Positions 25,482 through 33,386 of a DNA stretch of 45,931 nucleotides are shown here, in pieces. The position numbers were made by a program, and so were the translations under genes. The notes under the pieces were generated by a model. It had not been told where the DNA came from. It searched no databases and was given only the letters and a program-made list of their open reading frames with translations. The first letter of the stretch is position 1, and every line of letters begins with the position of its first letter. This DNA is from Pirellulaceae bacterium (GTDB lineage: Bacteria > Planctomycetota > Planctomycetia > Pirellulales > Pirellulaceae), in the NCBI GenBank assembly GCA_028289675.1, contig JANQOL010000365.1:1-45931 (forward strand), in the 5' to 3' direction.

Positions 25482-25820
25482 GGTCACCTCGTCTTTGAAA
25501 GAGCGGACCGGTGGGAATCAGGAAGGTCTGCAGAGGGGCGGCTAGCTCCGGCGGGCCGATCAGCTAAAGCTAGGATCTGCCGGAACACGGCCGTCCATAT
25601 CGGTGTTTTGGGGCAACGCGAACATGGGGCCGCCAGTGGTCCGGCGCCTTGCAGTGTAGCAAACTCGCTGGCAAATCGCTCATGACCAGAAATTCCCCAA
25701 CACGCCAGCCAAATTCAATGGCCAACGAGTTTTGAGCATCGTGACGACGGGCAGACGAGTGTTCAGCGCGTGCGGAGACGCCTAAACTAATGAGGTTCCT
25801 AGGCTTTTTGAAAGCGTGTT
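25482..25820. other. Divergent intergenic region, no gene seen
   Basis: About 340 bp between the PHP-domain gene (leftward) and the first PQQ propeller gene (rightward). An open frame on the + strand here is the antisense of the signal-peptide region and is not coding. Promoters for both neighbours must lie here, but none is clear by eye. Confidence 0.5.
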
Positions 25821-27173
25821 ATGAGTTTTTCCAATCGATGCGGGTGGATACTGCACGGCTTGTTCGTACCGCTGCTGATACTGCCCACCATTGCCCGGCA
25901 GGCGCTGGCCGATGACTGGCCCCAGTGGATGGGACCCGCGCGCGATGGGCGGTACGCGGAGACAGGCATCGTATCAAGCATCCCGGAGGATGGATTAAAA
26001 GTGCTTTGGCGAGTCCCCGTGCAGCATGGCTATTCCGGTCCGGCAGTCGCTGACGGAAAAGTATTTGTGACGGACTATGTCATCGAGTCCGGCCGCGTGA
26101 CCAATAACCCCGGCGGCAGAGACGCGTTGACCGGTCTGGAACGCGTGACGTGTTTCGACGCGGCTTCCGGCGAACAGATTTGGCAGCTGGAATATGAACG
26201 ACCCTACAATTTGTCCTATCCCAGCGGGCCGCGAGCGACCCCAACGGTGGACGGTGACCGTGTTTACGTGTTGGGCGCCGAAGGCGATTTGCTGTGCGTT
26301 GGTACGCAAGACGGAAAAGTTCTCTGGAAGAAGCAACTGGCTGAGGAGTTCAATACGCGGTCTCCCATCTGGGGATATTCAGCTCATCCGTTGGTGCACG
26401 GAGATCTTCTGTATACGTTGGCAGGCGGTGCCGATAGTACGGTGATAGCTCTTAACAAGATGACCGGAGCCGTCCTTTGGACGGCGCTAACCGCGAAGGA
26501 CATCGGTTACTGTCCGCCGATGATTCATGTGTTGGGTGGTCGAGAACGTCTGTTGGTGTGGCACTCCGATTCGCTCAACGCGCTAGATCCGCAGACGGGG
26601 GAAGTCGACTGGACGTACCCTTTGGTGCCACGCTACGAAATGTCCATCGCGGCGCCTCAGCGCCAGGGCGATCGAATATTCGCTTCAGGCATCGGCGAGA
26701 CGGCAGCCATGTTTACGATCAACGCCGATGGCAAACCGGATCAGACGCTGTGGACCGGCAAGCCCAAGTTGGGACTTTACTCGGCCAATGCCACCGCCAT
26801 TTTTGAAGAAGACGCGATCTACGGCTCCGACTGCGGCAGCGGCATGTTCATTGCCGTGAATCCAGACGATGGCAAGCGCTACTGGGAAACGTTTGAGTTG
26901 ACCACTGGCGGCGACCGCCGCGCGGGCCATGGGACAGCGTTCGTGGTTAAGCATGAGGACAAATACATCTTGTTTGCCGAAACGGGCGATTTGATTTTCG
27001 CCAACTTGTCTCCAAGTGGATTTGAAGAGCTGGGGCGAATGCATGTGCTGGAACCAACCGGAGAGTGCTTCGGACGGCCCGTGGTGTGGAGCCATCCCGC
27101 TTTAGCGAATCGTTGCCTGTTCGCCCGCAATGACAAAGAACTGGTTTGCATCAGCCTGGCCGATTCGCAGTAG
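25821..27173 (+). CDS. Secreted PQQ-binding-like beta-propeller protein (copy 1)
   Basis: A 450-residue exported propeller. The signal peptide ends near RQALAD; the mature protein begins with the planctomycete-typical DWPQWMGPARDGR. Blades carry tryptophan docking repeats such as FDAASGEQIWQLEY, GTQDGKVLWKKQL, LNKMTGAVLWTAL and LDPQTGEVDWTYP. Such proteins bind other proteins or act with dehydrogenases; PQQ ligands are not evident. A paralogue at 43313 has the same blade order and shares RATPT, GYCPP and ETGDLI. The D-amino-acid lyase/aldolase gene starts 25 bp downstream, suggesting an operon. Confidence 0.9.
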   Translation: MSFSNRCGWILHGLFVPLLILPTIARQALADDWPQWMGPARDGRYAETGIVSSIPEDGLKVLWRVPVQHGYSGPAVADGKVFVTDYVIESGRVTNNPGGRDALTGLERVTCFDAASGEQIWQLEYERPYNLSYPSGPRATPTVDGDRVYVLGAEGDLLCVGTQDGKVLWKKQLAEEFNTRSPIWGYSAHPLVHGDLLYTLAGGADSTVIALNKMTGAVLWTALTAKDIGYCPPMIHVLGGRERLLVWHSDSLNALDPQTGEVDWTYPLVPRYEMSIAAPQRQGDRIFASGIGETAAMFTINADGKPDQTLWTGKPKLGLYSANATAIFEEDAIYGSDCGSGMFIAVNPDDGKRYWETFELTTGGDRRAGHGTAFVVKHEDKYILFAETGDLIFANLSPSGFEELGRMHVLEPTGECFGRPVVWSHPALANRCLFARNDKELVCISLADSQ

Positions 27174-27198
27174 CCTTTAGCAAGTCGATTTTTTAGCC

Positions 27199-28365
27199 AT
27201 GTTACCTGTACCCGCTAGCCGATTGACGAACTGTGAGCAGTTGCTGACTCCGGCGCTGTTGCTTTTTCCGGAGCGTGTCCGGCACAATTTGGAGGAGTGT
27301 ATTCGGCTGGCCGGCAGTGCCGATCGTCTGCGTCCGCATGTCAAAACTCACAAGTGTGCGGCGATTGTGCGGATGCAATTGGAGGCTGGCATCACCAAGC
27401 ATAAATGTGCGACGTTGGCCGAGGCCCGCATGTTGGCCGAATGCGGTGCGGCGCAGGTGCTGGTGGCTTATCCGCTGGTGGGACCGGCCGTTGCTGTCTT
27501 GGCGGATCTAGTTGCCGCCTATCCATCGACCCGCTTCGCTGCGGTCGTCGAAGATTTGCCGGGTGCGGAGCGATTATCAGCTCATTTTGAAGAGCGACAA
27601 ATGGTGCTCGAGGTGTTGATCGACATCGACACAGGGATGCATCGAACTGGTGTCGCACCGGGATCGACGGTGGTCGAGCTGGCTGAGCAGCTTGCACGGT
27701 GGCCGTCGCTACAGCTGGTGGGGCTGCATGTGTACGATGGCCAGAATCACCTGCCGTCACTGGCCGAGCGACAGTCGGCGGTGACCGCACTCATGCAACC
27801 CGTGCTCCATTTGGTGGGTAGTTTGCGCCAGTTGGGATTGCCTGTTGACACCTTGGTCTGTGGTGGCACGCCCACGTTTCCGGTCTTTGCCGACTTGGAA
27901 CTACCGGATGACCTGCACATCGAATGCTCGCCAGGAACTTGCATACTGTCCGACCTGAACTATAGCCGCGATTATCCGGACATGTCCGGTTTTCAAACGG
28001 CGGCCTGGTTGGTAACCCGCGTAGTATCCAAACAGCACACTCATCAGCTGACCGTCGATTTGGGGCACAAGGCGCTTGCGGGCGACCCATCACTGGATCA
28101 GCGTGGCTACTTTCCGGATTTGCCGGACGCTCGCTTTGTCCAGCACAATGAGGAGCATCTCGTCCTGGAATCACCGGCTGCGGATCGGTATTCGGTGGGA
28201 GACATACTGTACGCTCTGCCCGGCCACATTTGTCCCACCGTTGCTCTGCACAGTCATTTTTTGGTGGTGGAACAAGGACAGATCCAACAGACTTGGGAGA
28301 TCAGCGCGCGGAATCGGATCTATCAAGCGGGCACGATGGCAGTGTCTTCCGCGTCAGGATCCTAG
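27199..28365 (+). CDS. PLP-dependent D-threonine aldolase / D-serine dehydratase family protein
   Basis: A 388-residue fold-type III PLP enzyme. The N-terminal alanine-racemase-like barrel has the PLP lysine in RPHVKTHKCA (K49) and IDIDTGMHRTGV, with VCGGTPTFPVF later. The C-terminal domain carries PGHICPTVALH, in which His (about 343) and Cys (about 345) occupy the divalent-metal site. D-serine dehydratases use His and Cys there and D-threonine aldolases His and Asp, so this site leans to the dehydratase-like type; the family as a whole is mixed, so I leave it open. The gene overlaps the convergent ECF42 sigma gene by 12 bp and follows the PQQ propeller by 25 bp. Confidence 0.85.
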   Translation: MLPVPASRLTNCEQLLTPALLLFPERVRHNLEECIRLAGSADRLRPHVKTHKCAAIVRMQLEAGITKHKCATLAEARMLAECGAAQVLVAYPLVGPAVAVLADLVAAYPSTRFAAVVEDLPGAERLSAHFEERQMVLEVLIDIDTGMHRTGVAPGSTVVELAEQLARWPSLQLVGLHVYDGQNHLPSLAERQSAVTALMQPVLHLVGSLRQLGLPVDTLVCGGTPTFPVFADLELPDDLHIECSPGTCILSDLNYSRDYPDMSGFQTAAWLVTRVVSKQHTHQLTVDLGHKALAGDPSLDQRGYFPDLPDARFVQHNEEHLVLESPAADRYSVGDILYALPGHICPTVALHSHFLVVEQGQIQQTWEISARNRIYQAGTMAVSSASGS

Positions 28366-29622
28366 CTGGGACAGCCGTCGTCGTAGCAACTCCCGATCGG
28401 ACGCGGATTGAGTTTTGGACATCGCTGAGGTGTAGTACTGCCGCGCCGTGTCGAGCTCACCCGATCTGCGATACAACTCCCCAAATGTGGCGTCCAGCAG
28501 ATGATAATCGGCCAGACGCGAGTCGCTGCGCAGATCATGCAGTAGCGCCAGAGCCGTTTGCGGCCCGTCACGTTGTCCAACGGCAATGGCTCGATTCAGT
28601 TCGTACACCGGCGAGGGGCGAGAAGCTAGCAACTTGTCGTACAAAGCGATGATGGCCGGCCAATTGGTGTTGGCGAAGCTATCTGCCCGACAGTGATGCA
28701 TGGCAATGGCGGCCTCCAGATGATAGCTGGTCCATTCGTCAGGTGTAGACGCATAATGCAAGTACTCCATCGCTCTGTTCATCAAACGCCGGTCCCACAA
28801 TTCTCGGTCCTGGTCTTCCAACAGCACGAGAGCTCCCTCTTGGTCAATGCGGGCTCCGAATCGGCAGGCGTGAAACAGCATCAGAGCGAGCAGAGCATGG
28901 GTGGTATGATTGCTGCATTTGGGTTCCAAGGTCAGTAAGTGGCATAGCCGGGCGGCCTCTTCACACACGTCCATTCTTATGGCCGCATCGGATACCGACG
29001 ATGCGTAGCCTTCGTTGAACATCAGGTACAGCACGTTGTGGACGGTCTGTAGCCTGGCAGACAGTTGTTCCAAGCCTGGTAGTTCGTACGACACACGGCG
29101 CTGTATCAGCGATCTTTTGGCCCGGTAGATTCGTTTACGTACGGTTGCACCTTGAATCAACAAACACTGGGCTATCTCTCGCTCGCCGAAGCCGCACACG
29201 GTCTTTAAAGTCAACGGAATGGCCGCATCCGCGGGTAGATCAGGATGACAACACGTAAACAACATCCGCAACAAGTTGTCCTGCAACTGGTCGTCGCTCA
29301 GGCAGCTATCTAGCGATTCCAAGCTGGCTTCGCTGGTACCAATGGATGTCGCCAGTTCCGCAAATTTCTTGTCGCGGCGCAGCCGGTCCAGCACTCGATT
29401 CTTGGCCACGCGATGGATCCAGGCGCTGGGCTTGTTGGGAATGCCCTGGTGTCGCCAAGTACGCAGCGCTTCGACCAACGCGGCTTGCACCGTGTCTTCC
29501 ACGAGATCAAAGTGTCGCAAGCCAAAGAAACGAACCAGAGAAGCAATGAGCTTCCCCGATTCGTGGCGAAAGAAGTGTTCGACGAGATCTGCCGGCGAAT
29601 CTTCGGGCAGTTCTCCGGTCAT
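28354..29622 (-). CDS. ECF42-type sigma factor with C-terminal helical/TPR extension
   Basis: A 422-residue sigma factor. Sigma-2 lies at about 12-80 (FDLVEDTVQAALVEALRTW, then NKPSAWIHRVAKNRVLDRLRR) and sigma-4 at about 110-175 (GFGEREIAQCLLIQGATVRKRIYRAKRSL). A long C-terminal domain of about 240 residues (LQTVHNVLYLMFNEGY, then ELNRAIAVGQRDGPQTAL and ADYHLLDATFGELYRRSGEL) is typical of ECF42, which keeps its own regulatory extension instead of an anti-sigma factor. The YCII-domain gene lies 62 bp upstream in the same direction, the standard ECF42 partner. The signal it answers to is not known. Confidence 0.92.
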   Translation of the reverse strand: MTGELPEDSPADLVEHFFRHESGKLIASLVRFFGLRHFDLVEDTVQAALVEALRTWRHQGIPNKPSAWIHRVAKNRVLDRLRRDKKFAELATSIGTSEASLESLDSCLSDDQLQDNLLRMLFTCCHPDLPADAAIPLTLKTVCGFGEREIAQCLLIQGATVRKRIYRAKRSLIQRRVSYELPGLEQLSARLQTVHNVLYLMFNEGYASSVSDAAIRMDVCEEAARLCHLLTLEPKCSNHTTHALLALMLFHACRFGARIDQEGALVLLEDQDRELWDRRLMNRAMEYLHYASTPDEWTSYHLEAAIAMHHCRADSFANTNWPAIIALYDKLLASRPSPVYELNRAIAVGQRDGPQTALALLHDLRSDSRLADYHLLDATFGELYRRSGELDTARQYYTSAMSKTQSASDRELLRRRLSQLGS

Positions 29623-29684
29623 GGCTCGCCTTTCAAACGGCTGTGCGGATTAACCAGCGCGAACTGTTCGGGCCGGTCCAATAC

Positions 29685-30044
29685 CTACTCCTTGGGGCCC
29701 ATTCCCGCCAATTCACGGATCTCGATCAAGCCTCCTGGAGAATCGATGCCAGGACACGACTTGGCGATTTCGGCGGCGGCTGCCAAATCATCGCATTGGA
29801 TGATCGAGTATCCACCGACGATCTCCTTGGCTTCTGCAAACGGTCCGTCCGAGACAACTTTGTCATGGTTCACGACTTTGCCCTCCAAATGCAGGGCGTC
29901 GCCACCGTCGACCATCCAACCTTCCTCAAACCCTTTGCCAATCCAGCCGTTCCAGGCCTCCATCAGCTGCTGCATTTGTTCCGGGGCCATATCGTGCTGG
30001 TGTTCTTCGGCGGGACCTCGGTAAACAAACATGAAACGTGCCAT
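29685..30044 (-). CDS. YCII-related (DGPF) domain protein
   Basis: A 119-residue single-domain protein of the YciI-like/DGPF family, with the diagnostic VVSDGPFAEAKEIVGGYSIIQ. The N-terminus (ARFMFVYRGPAEEHQHDMAP) and the closing IEIRELAGM fit the family. It is the usual companion of ECF42 sigma factors and the first gene of this two-gene unit. Proposed roles include target or accessory functions; no catalysis is established. The ATG at 30044 gives the normal family length. Confidence 0.9.
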   Translation of the reverse strand: MARFMFVYRGPAEEHQHDMAPEQMQQLMEAWNGWIGKGFEEGWMVDGGDALHLEGKVVNHDKVVSDGPFAEAKEIVGGYSIIQCDDLAAAAEIAKSCPGIDSPGGLIEIRELAGMGPKE

Positions 30045-30328
30045 CTCGATGCTCCAATCTTTCGTAGTTGTGGTAGCCGGTGAGAGCCCGTCGCCCCCTT
30101 CGTGCGGCTTGTATGGCGTTGACGAACCGCACTGCCGGTTCGGGACACAGGCAGCGGAATTTTAGAGAAAAAATTTGGAGTGGTGGACACCAAGGCACAG
30201 TCCCGTAAATGGTGACTTCGACGACTGGGCCTCCATAGTCGTGAGCGGCAAGCCGCGGGTATCGTCGGTACACCGGCGGCTAGCGCTTTGCCGCTAATTA
30301 TGAGAAGTCTTAGCCAAAATGACGATAT

Positions 30329-31831
30329 TTACGGTGCAATATCCGCGTCTAGCTGCCATCGAAAGCCCTCGGCGGCAAATACTTCTTGGCTGTCCGTCGA
30401 GCAAATCTGTTCGAATAGTCGACCGGCCAACTGCGCCTGGTCCGAGTCGCGCGATACCGCCCAAGGTTGGGTGGCGATGGCACATTTCAGACCCTGGATC
30501 CGAATGGCATCCAGTTTGTCGGCCGCGCCGGCGGCGTTACTCAAGTAGGCGACCGCCGCATCCAGTCCTCGGGTCTGCAGCTGATTGACCAGCATGTCTC
30601 CGGTGGGCGTCTGCACGGTCACGTTGGCCATGACTTCGCTTTGAAGCCCACTCTCGCGGAAGGTGTTTTGCGTCAGCCATCCCATGGCACACTGTTTTTC
30701 ATGGCCGATGCCGACCCTCAATCCCGGCTGCGTTAGATCTTGTAGCGATGCAATGCGATGTGGGTTCCCTTTTTGGACGAGGATCACCAGCTCGTTTTCC
30801 GTGACTGGCACAGGTTCGGGGAACAGATCGGCGACCTGCTGCATAAACTCGCTGTCGCAGGCGAAATAGGCGTCGGGTGACTGTCCAGACTTCATCTGCG
30901 CGACCAAGACTCCGCAACCGTTGTAAACGCGTGTCACTCGCACACCTTCGCGCTCCTCGAAGCGCGCGATCGTGTCCTCGATCGCCGGCCGCAGCATGGA
31001 GCCGGCGAACACGGACAATTCCGGCTGATCGCTCCAGCGATCTCCGGGAGAAATGCGAAATCCATGCTGCTCATAGTGTCGTAGCCCGCGATCACGAGCA
31101 GCCACATAGCGGGCGAAATGTAGCGCCTGGGCTGGCTGCTTCGTGCCGTGCAACACTCCCATGGCGATCAATGAGTTAGCGGGTTGCAGCTCGGAGAGCT
31201 CGACAAATTCCAGCTTGGGATAAGTGTGCAAGACGGCGTCGTAGACGATGCCGGCATCGGCGGCACCAATGAGCAAATCGTTGGCCACGTCCGTGACCGT
31301 CGTGCGATAGGCCTGCGTGGCTTGATCCAAGGCGGACCATTGTCCAGTGGCTTGCAGAACCTGGCGAGAAAGTTTGCCGACCGCCGCCGCGTCCGGGTTC
31401 GCCTGAACCAACCGCACGTCGTCGCGCAGTAGATCTTGGAAGCTGTGAATCTGTAGTGGGTTACCGCGCGGTACCGCCACGACCGCTTGCATGCGGGCGA
31501 TTGGCAGCACTTCGTCTACCAGCTGTCTATCGCGTGCTATGGCCAGATAGCTGTCGTCCGCCGGCAGAAATAGATCGCCTCCTCCCGTCACCTCGACTTG
31601 GGACAGTAGCGTCTGGGACGCTCCGTACTGAATTTGAACTTGCCGATTGGTTTCGGCCTCGTAGTCACGCCGGATGGCTTCCATGACCGCTCGGTTGCTA
31701 GCCGCGCAGTACAACACAATCGGTTCTGTCCCCGAGTGATCAGCATGACGTGCCGGTTCTAGATTCAGGAACCAGAACAAGCCTACCAGTAGCACAAGGG
31801 AGACGCACAGCGCGAGGATCGTCTTGGACAT
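30329..31831 (-). CDS. Exported protein with two fused ModA-like solute-binding domains
   Basis: A 500-residue protein: an N-terminal hydrophobic anchor or signal (about 4-24), then two type II periplasmic-binding-protein domains in tandem. Domain 1 (about 38-245) starts PIVLYCAASNRAVMEAIRRD and has YGASQTLLSQV and GGGDLFLPADDSY. Domain 2 (about 250-490) starts LSVFAGSMLRPAIEDTIARF and has VYNGCGVLVAQMKSGQSPDAYFACD. Both resemble molybdate/tungstate-binding ModA/WtpA. ModA proteins normally have a single domain and sit beside ModB/ModC; neither is present here. I use the ATG at 31831 because the signal follows it; the longer frame adds 20 residues. The ligand could be an oxyanion, by inference only. 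Confidence 0.82.
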   Translation of the reverse strand: MSKTILALCVSLVLLVGLFWFLNLEPARHADHSGTEPIVLYCAASNRAVMEAIRRDYEAETNRQVQIQYGASQTLLSQVEVTGGGDLFLPADDSYLAIARDRQLVDEVLPIARMQAVVAVPRGNPLQIHSFQDLLRDDVRLVQANPDAAAVGKLSRQVLQATGQWSALDQATQAYRTTVTDVANDLLIGAADAGIVYDAVLHTYPKLEFVELSELQPANSLIAMGVLHGTKQPAQALHFARYVAARDRGLRHYEQHGFRISPGDRWSDQPELSVFAGSMLRPAIEDTIARFEEREGVRVTRVYNGCGVLVAQMKSGQSPDAYFACDSEFMQQVADLFPEPVPVTENELVILVQKGNPHRIASLQDLTQPGLRVGIGHEKQCAMGWLTQNTFRESGLQSEVMANVTVQTPTGDMLVNQLQTRGLDAAVAYLSNAAGAADKLDAIRIQGLKCAIATQPWAVSRDSDQAQLAGRLFEQICSTDSQEVFAAEGFRWQLDADIAP

Positions 31832-32257
31832 GAAGTGATCTCGGTTGGACCAACGTTTTGGTTCGAGTGGCTTGGCTTTGCAGTGTCGCACCCGGACAAA
31901 TCGGAACCATCGCTAGTTTAGCACAGGTACTTTGGTGAACCGGTGCACGGCAGTAACTCGCTTTGGCGGATCAAGATGATTGCTTGCCGCGGGCCTCTGG
32001 CCGAGAGTGTTCCCGCGCCGGACGGGGATTGGTGCTCGCCGCATGCATGTGTCCGGCGGCTCCTTGTTTCGGTTGGTTTCGAGTTTCAAGATGAGGCCGG
32101 CCGACCGCAAAATCTCTTCAAGACTGCGCAAACACACTTGCCAGCCGCGTCTCAAGCATCGAAAATGTGGGATGAAGTTCAATTTGCGGTGGTGGACTGC
32201 CGATGGGCACCATGATTGGCCGTGGGCATTTTTGCTGGTCGCGGAGGGAACTTGATT
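31832..32257. other. Divergent intergenic region upstream of tmRNA
   Basis: About 425 bp between the tandem ModA gene (leftward) and the tmRNA gene (rightward). Short frames on both strands overlap each other and show no motif. The tmRNA promoter must lie at the right end, but I see no clear -35/-10 pair. Confidence 0.5.
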
Positions 32258-32615
32258 GGGGGCGAAATGGATTCGACCGGGTAGTTAGACGTGTAGGTGG
32301 CGTGCCGTGGTTGGTCAGTTGGCCACGTTAAAAGCTGACTAAAACTTTTAGTTGCAGATTCCAATCTACAACTGGCAGCCTAAATAAGGTTGCCCTGGCT
32401 GAGGGGGTTCGCCAGAGACGCCCGACTGCCAGTCGCAATTCTGGATCGCGGATCATCGTGTCGGGCACGTGCTCCGTTAAACTTTGCTCCCGGCTGGCTT
32501 GAGTGGTAGCCTTGCTAGTAGGCGACCAAACAAGCGAGACTTAAACAGCTAGCTACGCACGTAGAGGCCTTCACCGAAATATCGCGGGACGCGGGTTCGA
32601 TTCCCGCCGCCTCCA
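32258..32615 (+). ncRNA. ssrA: Transfer-messenger RNA
   Basis: The 5' end GGGGGCGAAATGGATTCGAC is the classical tmRNA start. The 3' end carries the T-arm GCGGGTTCGATTCCCGC and acceptor strand CGCCTCC plus discriminator A; GGGGGCG and CGCCTCC pair over seven bases with one G-U. CCA is not encoded. The resume codon GCA at 32354 follows a TTAGTT context like the TAGTC of E. coli, and the reading frame GCA to GCC (32354-32380) encodes ADSNLQLAA before TAA at 32381. The tag ends in LAA, as required for protease recognition. It rescues stalled ribosomes with SmpB. Its 3' end borders the proposed genomic island. Confidence 0.93.
32590..32607 (+). repeat. T-arm repeat, left copy (att-like core)
   Basis: CGCGGGTTCGATTCCCGC is the T-arm of the tmRNA and recurs exactly at 41650-41667 in the same orientation, 9.06 kb away, outside any intact RNA gene. 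tRNA and tmRNA T-arms are common tyrosine-integrase cores, so this pair may mark the ends of an integrated element. Confidence 0.55.
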
Positions 32616-32666
32616 CTTCTGTCTTTTCGTAAGTCATTTTCAAATAATGGTTTACGTCTTTCAGGG

Positions 32667-32687
32667 CTGCGGGTTTCTATCCCGCAG
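32667..32687 (+). terminator. Hairpin after tmRNA
   Basis: CTGCGGG and CCCGCAG form a perfect 7-bp stem with loop TTTCTAT, about 50 bases after the tmRNA end, followed by TCTTTC. It may terminate ssrA transcription. The stem core GCGGG/CCCGC is the same as in the tmRNA T-arm, so a decayed T-arm copy is an alternative. Confidence 0.4.
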
Positions 32688-32751
32688 TCTTTCATCGAAT
32701 GAAACAATATGTCGTTCGGTTTCGCTGAGTAGATGCTGGTGCTGGCTCAGT

Positions 32752-32771
32752 TTCCTGACAATATCCTGACA
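32752..32771 (+). repeat. 20-bp direct repeat, left copy
   Basis: TTCCTGACAATATCCTGACA contains CCTGACA twice, spaced eleven bases start to start, and recurs exactly at 41575-41594. Directly overlapping is an inverted repeat CTGACAG/CTGTCAG (32766-32772 and 32780-32786). Repeated short motifs at both ends of an island look like recombinase arm-binding sites. Confidence 0.6.
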
Positions 32772-32870
32772 GATAATCGCTGTCAGAGAAAAAGCACACT
32801 TCTGGCGCACGTAATAGCTAGTCGGGAGTTGTATCATTAGGTCTTGGAGTAGTTTTTAGCGAGCGACGAC

Positions 32871-33386
32871 ATGGATATCCGCGAACAGATTGGCGCTGAG
32901 CTTGATTATTTGCACAACGCTTTGAATCAAAGCATGAGCGTTTCGCTGCGTTCGAGAATCCCGGTCGAAGACGTGGTTCACGAGACGTACGTAAGGGCTG
33001 TCGAGGCCATGGACAACTTTGAATATCGGGATGCGACACGGCTAAGGGCATGGTTGCTTGCAATAGCGCGAAACCACATACGTAGCTGCATTCGCCGAAA
33101 GGCACCGCAGTTTGGTGATATTGCGCGCGATTTGGTCGAGTCTGGGCTACTAAGGCCAAGTGAAATCATGAGCAAGGATGAACAGATTAAACGCTTAGAA
33201 TCCGCAATAGCCAAGCTGCCTGCTCGCCATCAAGATATTCTTCGGTCTCGCTACCGCGAGGGCATGACTTTTGAAGCTGTAGCTGAGCTTCGGCCAGAGT
33301 CTGCCGCCGCCGTCCGTGGTCTGCACCGCAACGCACTGGACGCCTTGAGAAAGCTCCTCAATGTGAAGTCGGTGGCCAGTGAGTGA
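32871..33386 (+). CDS. ECF-type sigma factor coupled to a Ser/Thr kinase
   Basis: A 171-residue sigma factor. Sigma-2: VEDVVHETYVRAVEAMDNFE, then RLRAWLLAIARNHIRSCIRR. Sigma-4: LPARHQDILRSRYREGMTFE, then ESAAAVRGLHRNALDALRKL. There is no anti-sigma gene; instead the stop codon overlaps the GTG of the kinase gene by 8 bp (GTGAGTGA), so the two are translationally coupled. This is the arrangement of the planctomycete ECF groups linked to Ser/Thr kinases, where phosphorylation is thought to control the sigma factor. It is the first gene inside the proposed island. Confidence 0.9.
   Translation: MDIREQIGAELDYLHNALNQSMSVSLRSRIPVEDVVHETYVRAVEAMDNFEYRDATRLRAWLLAIARNHIRSCIRRKAPQFGDIARDLVESGLLRPSEIMSKDEQIKRLESAIAKLPARHQDILRSRYREGMTFEAVAELRPESAAAVRGLHRNALDALRKLLNVKSVASE

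Noticed and set aside
25020..25685. A 221-codon frame antisense to the 5' part of the PHP-domain gene
   Set aside because: It covers the signal-peptide region and early beta-sandwich of a clear gene on the other strand and resembles nothing.
32667..32687. A third T-arm copy (att remnant)
   Set aside because: Stem GCGGG/CCCGC matches, but the loop TTTCTAT differs from TTCGATT at several positions; a plain terminator hairpin after tmRNA is simpler.
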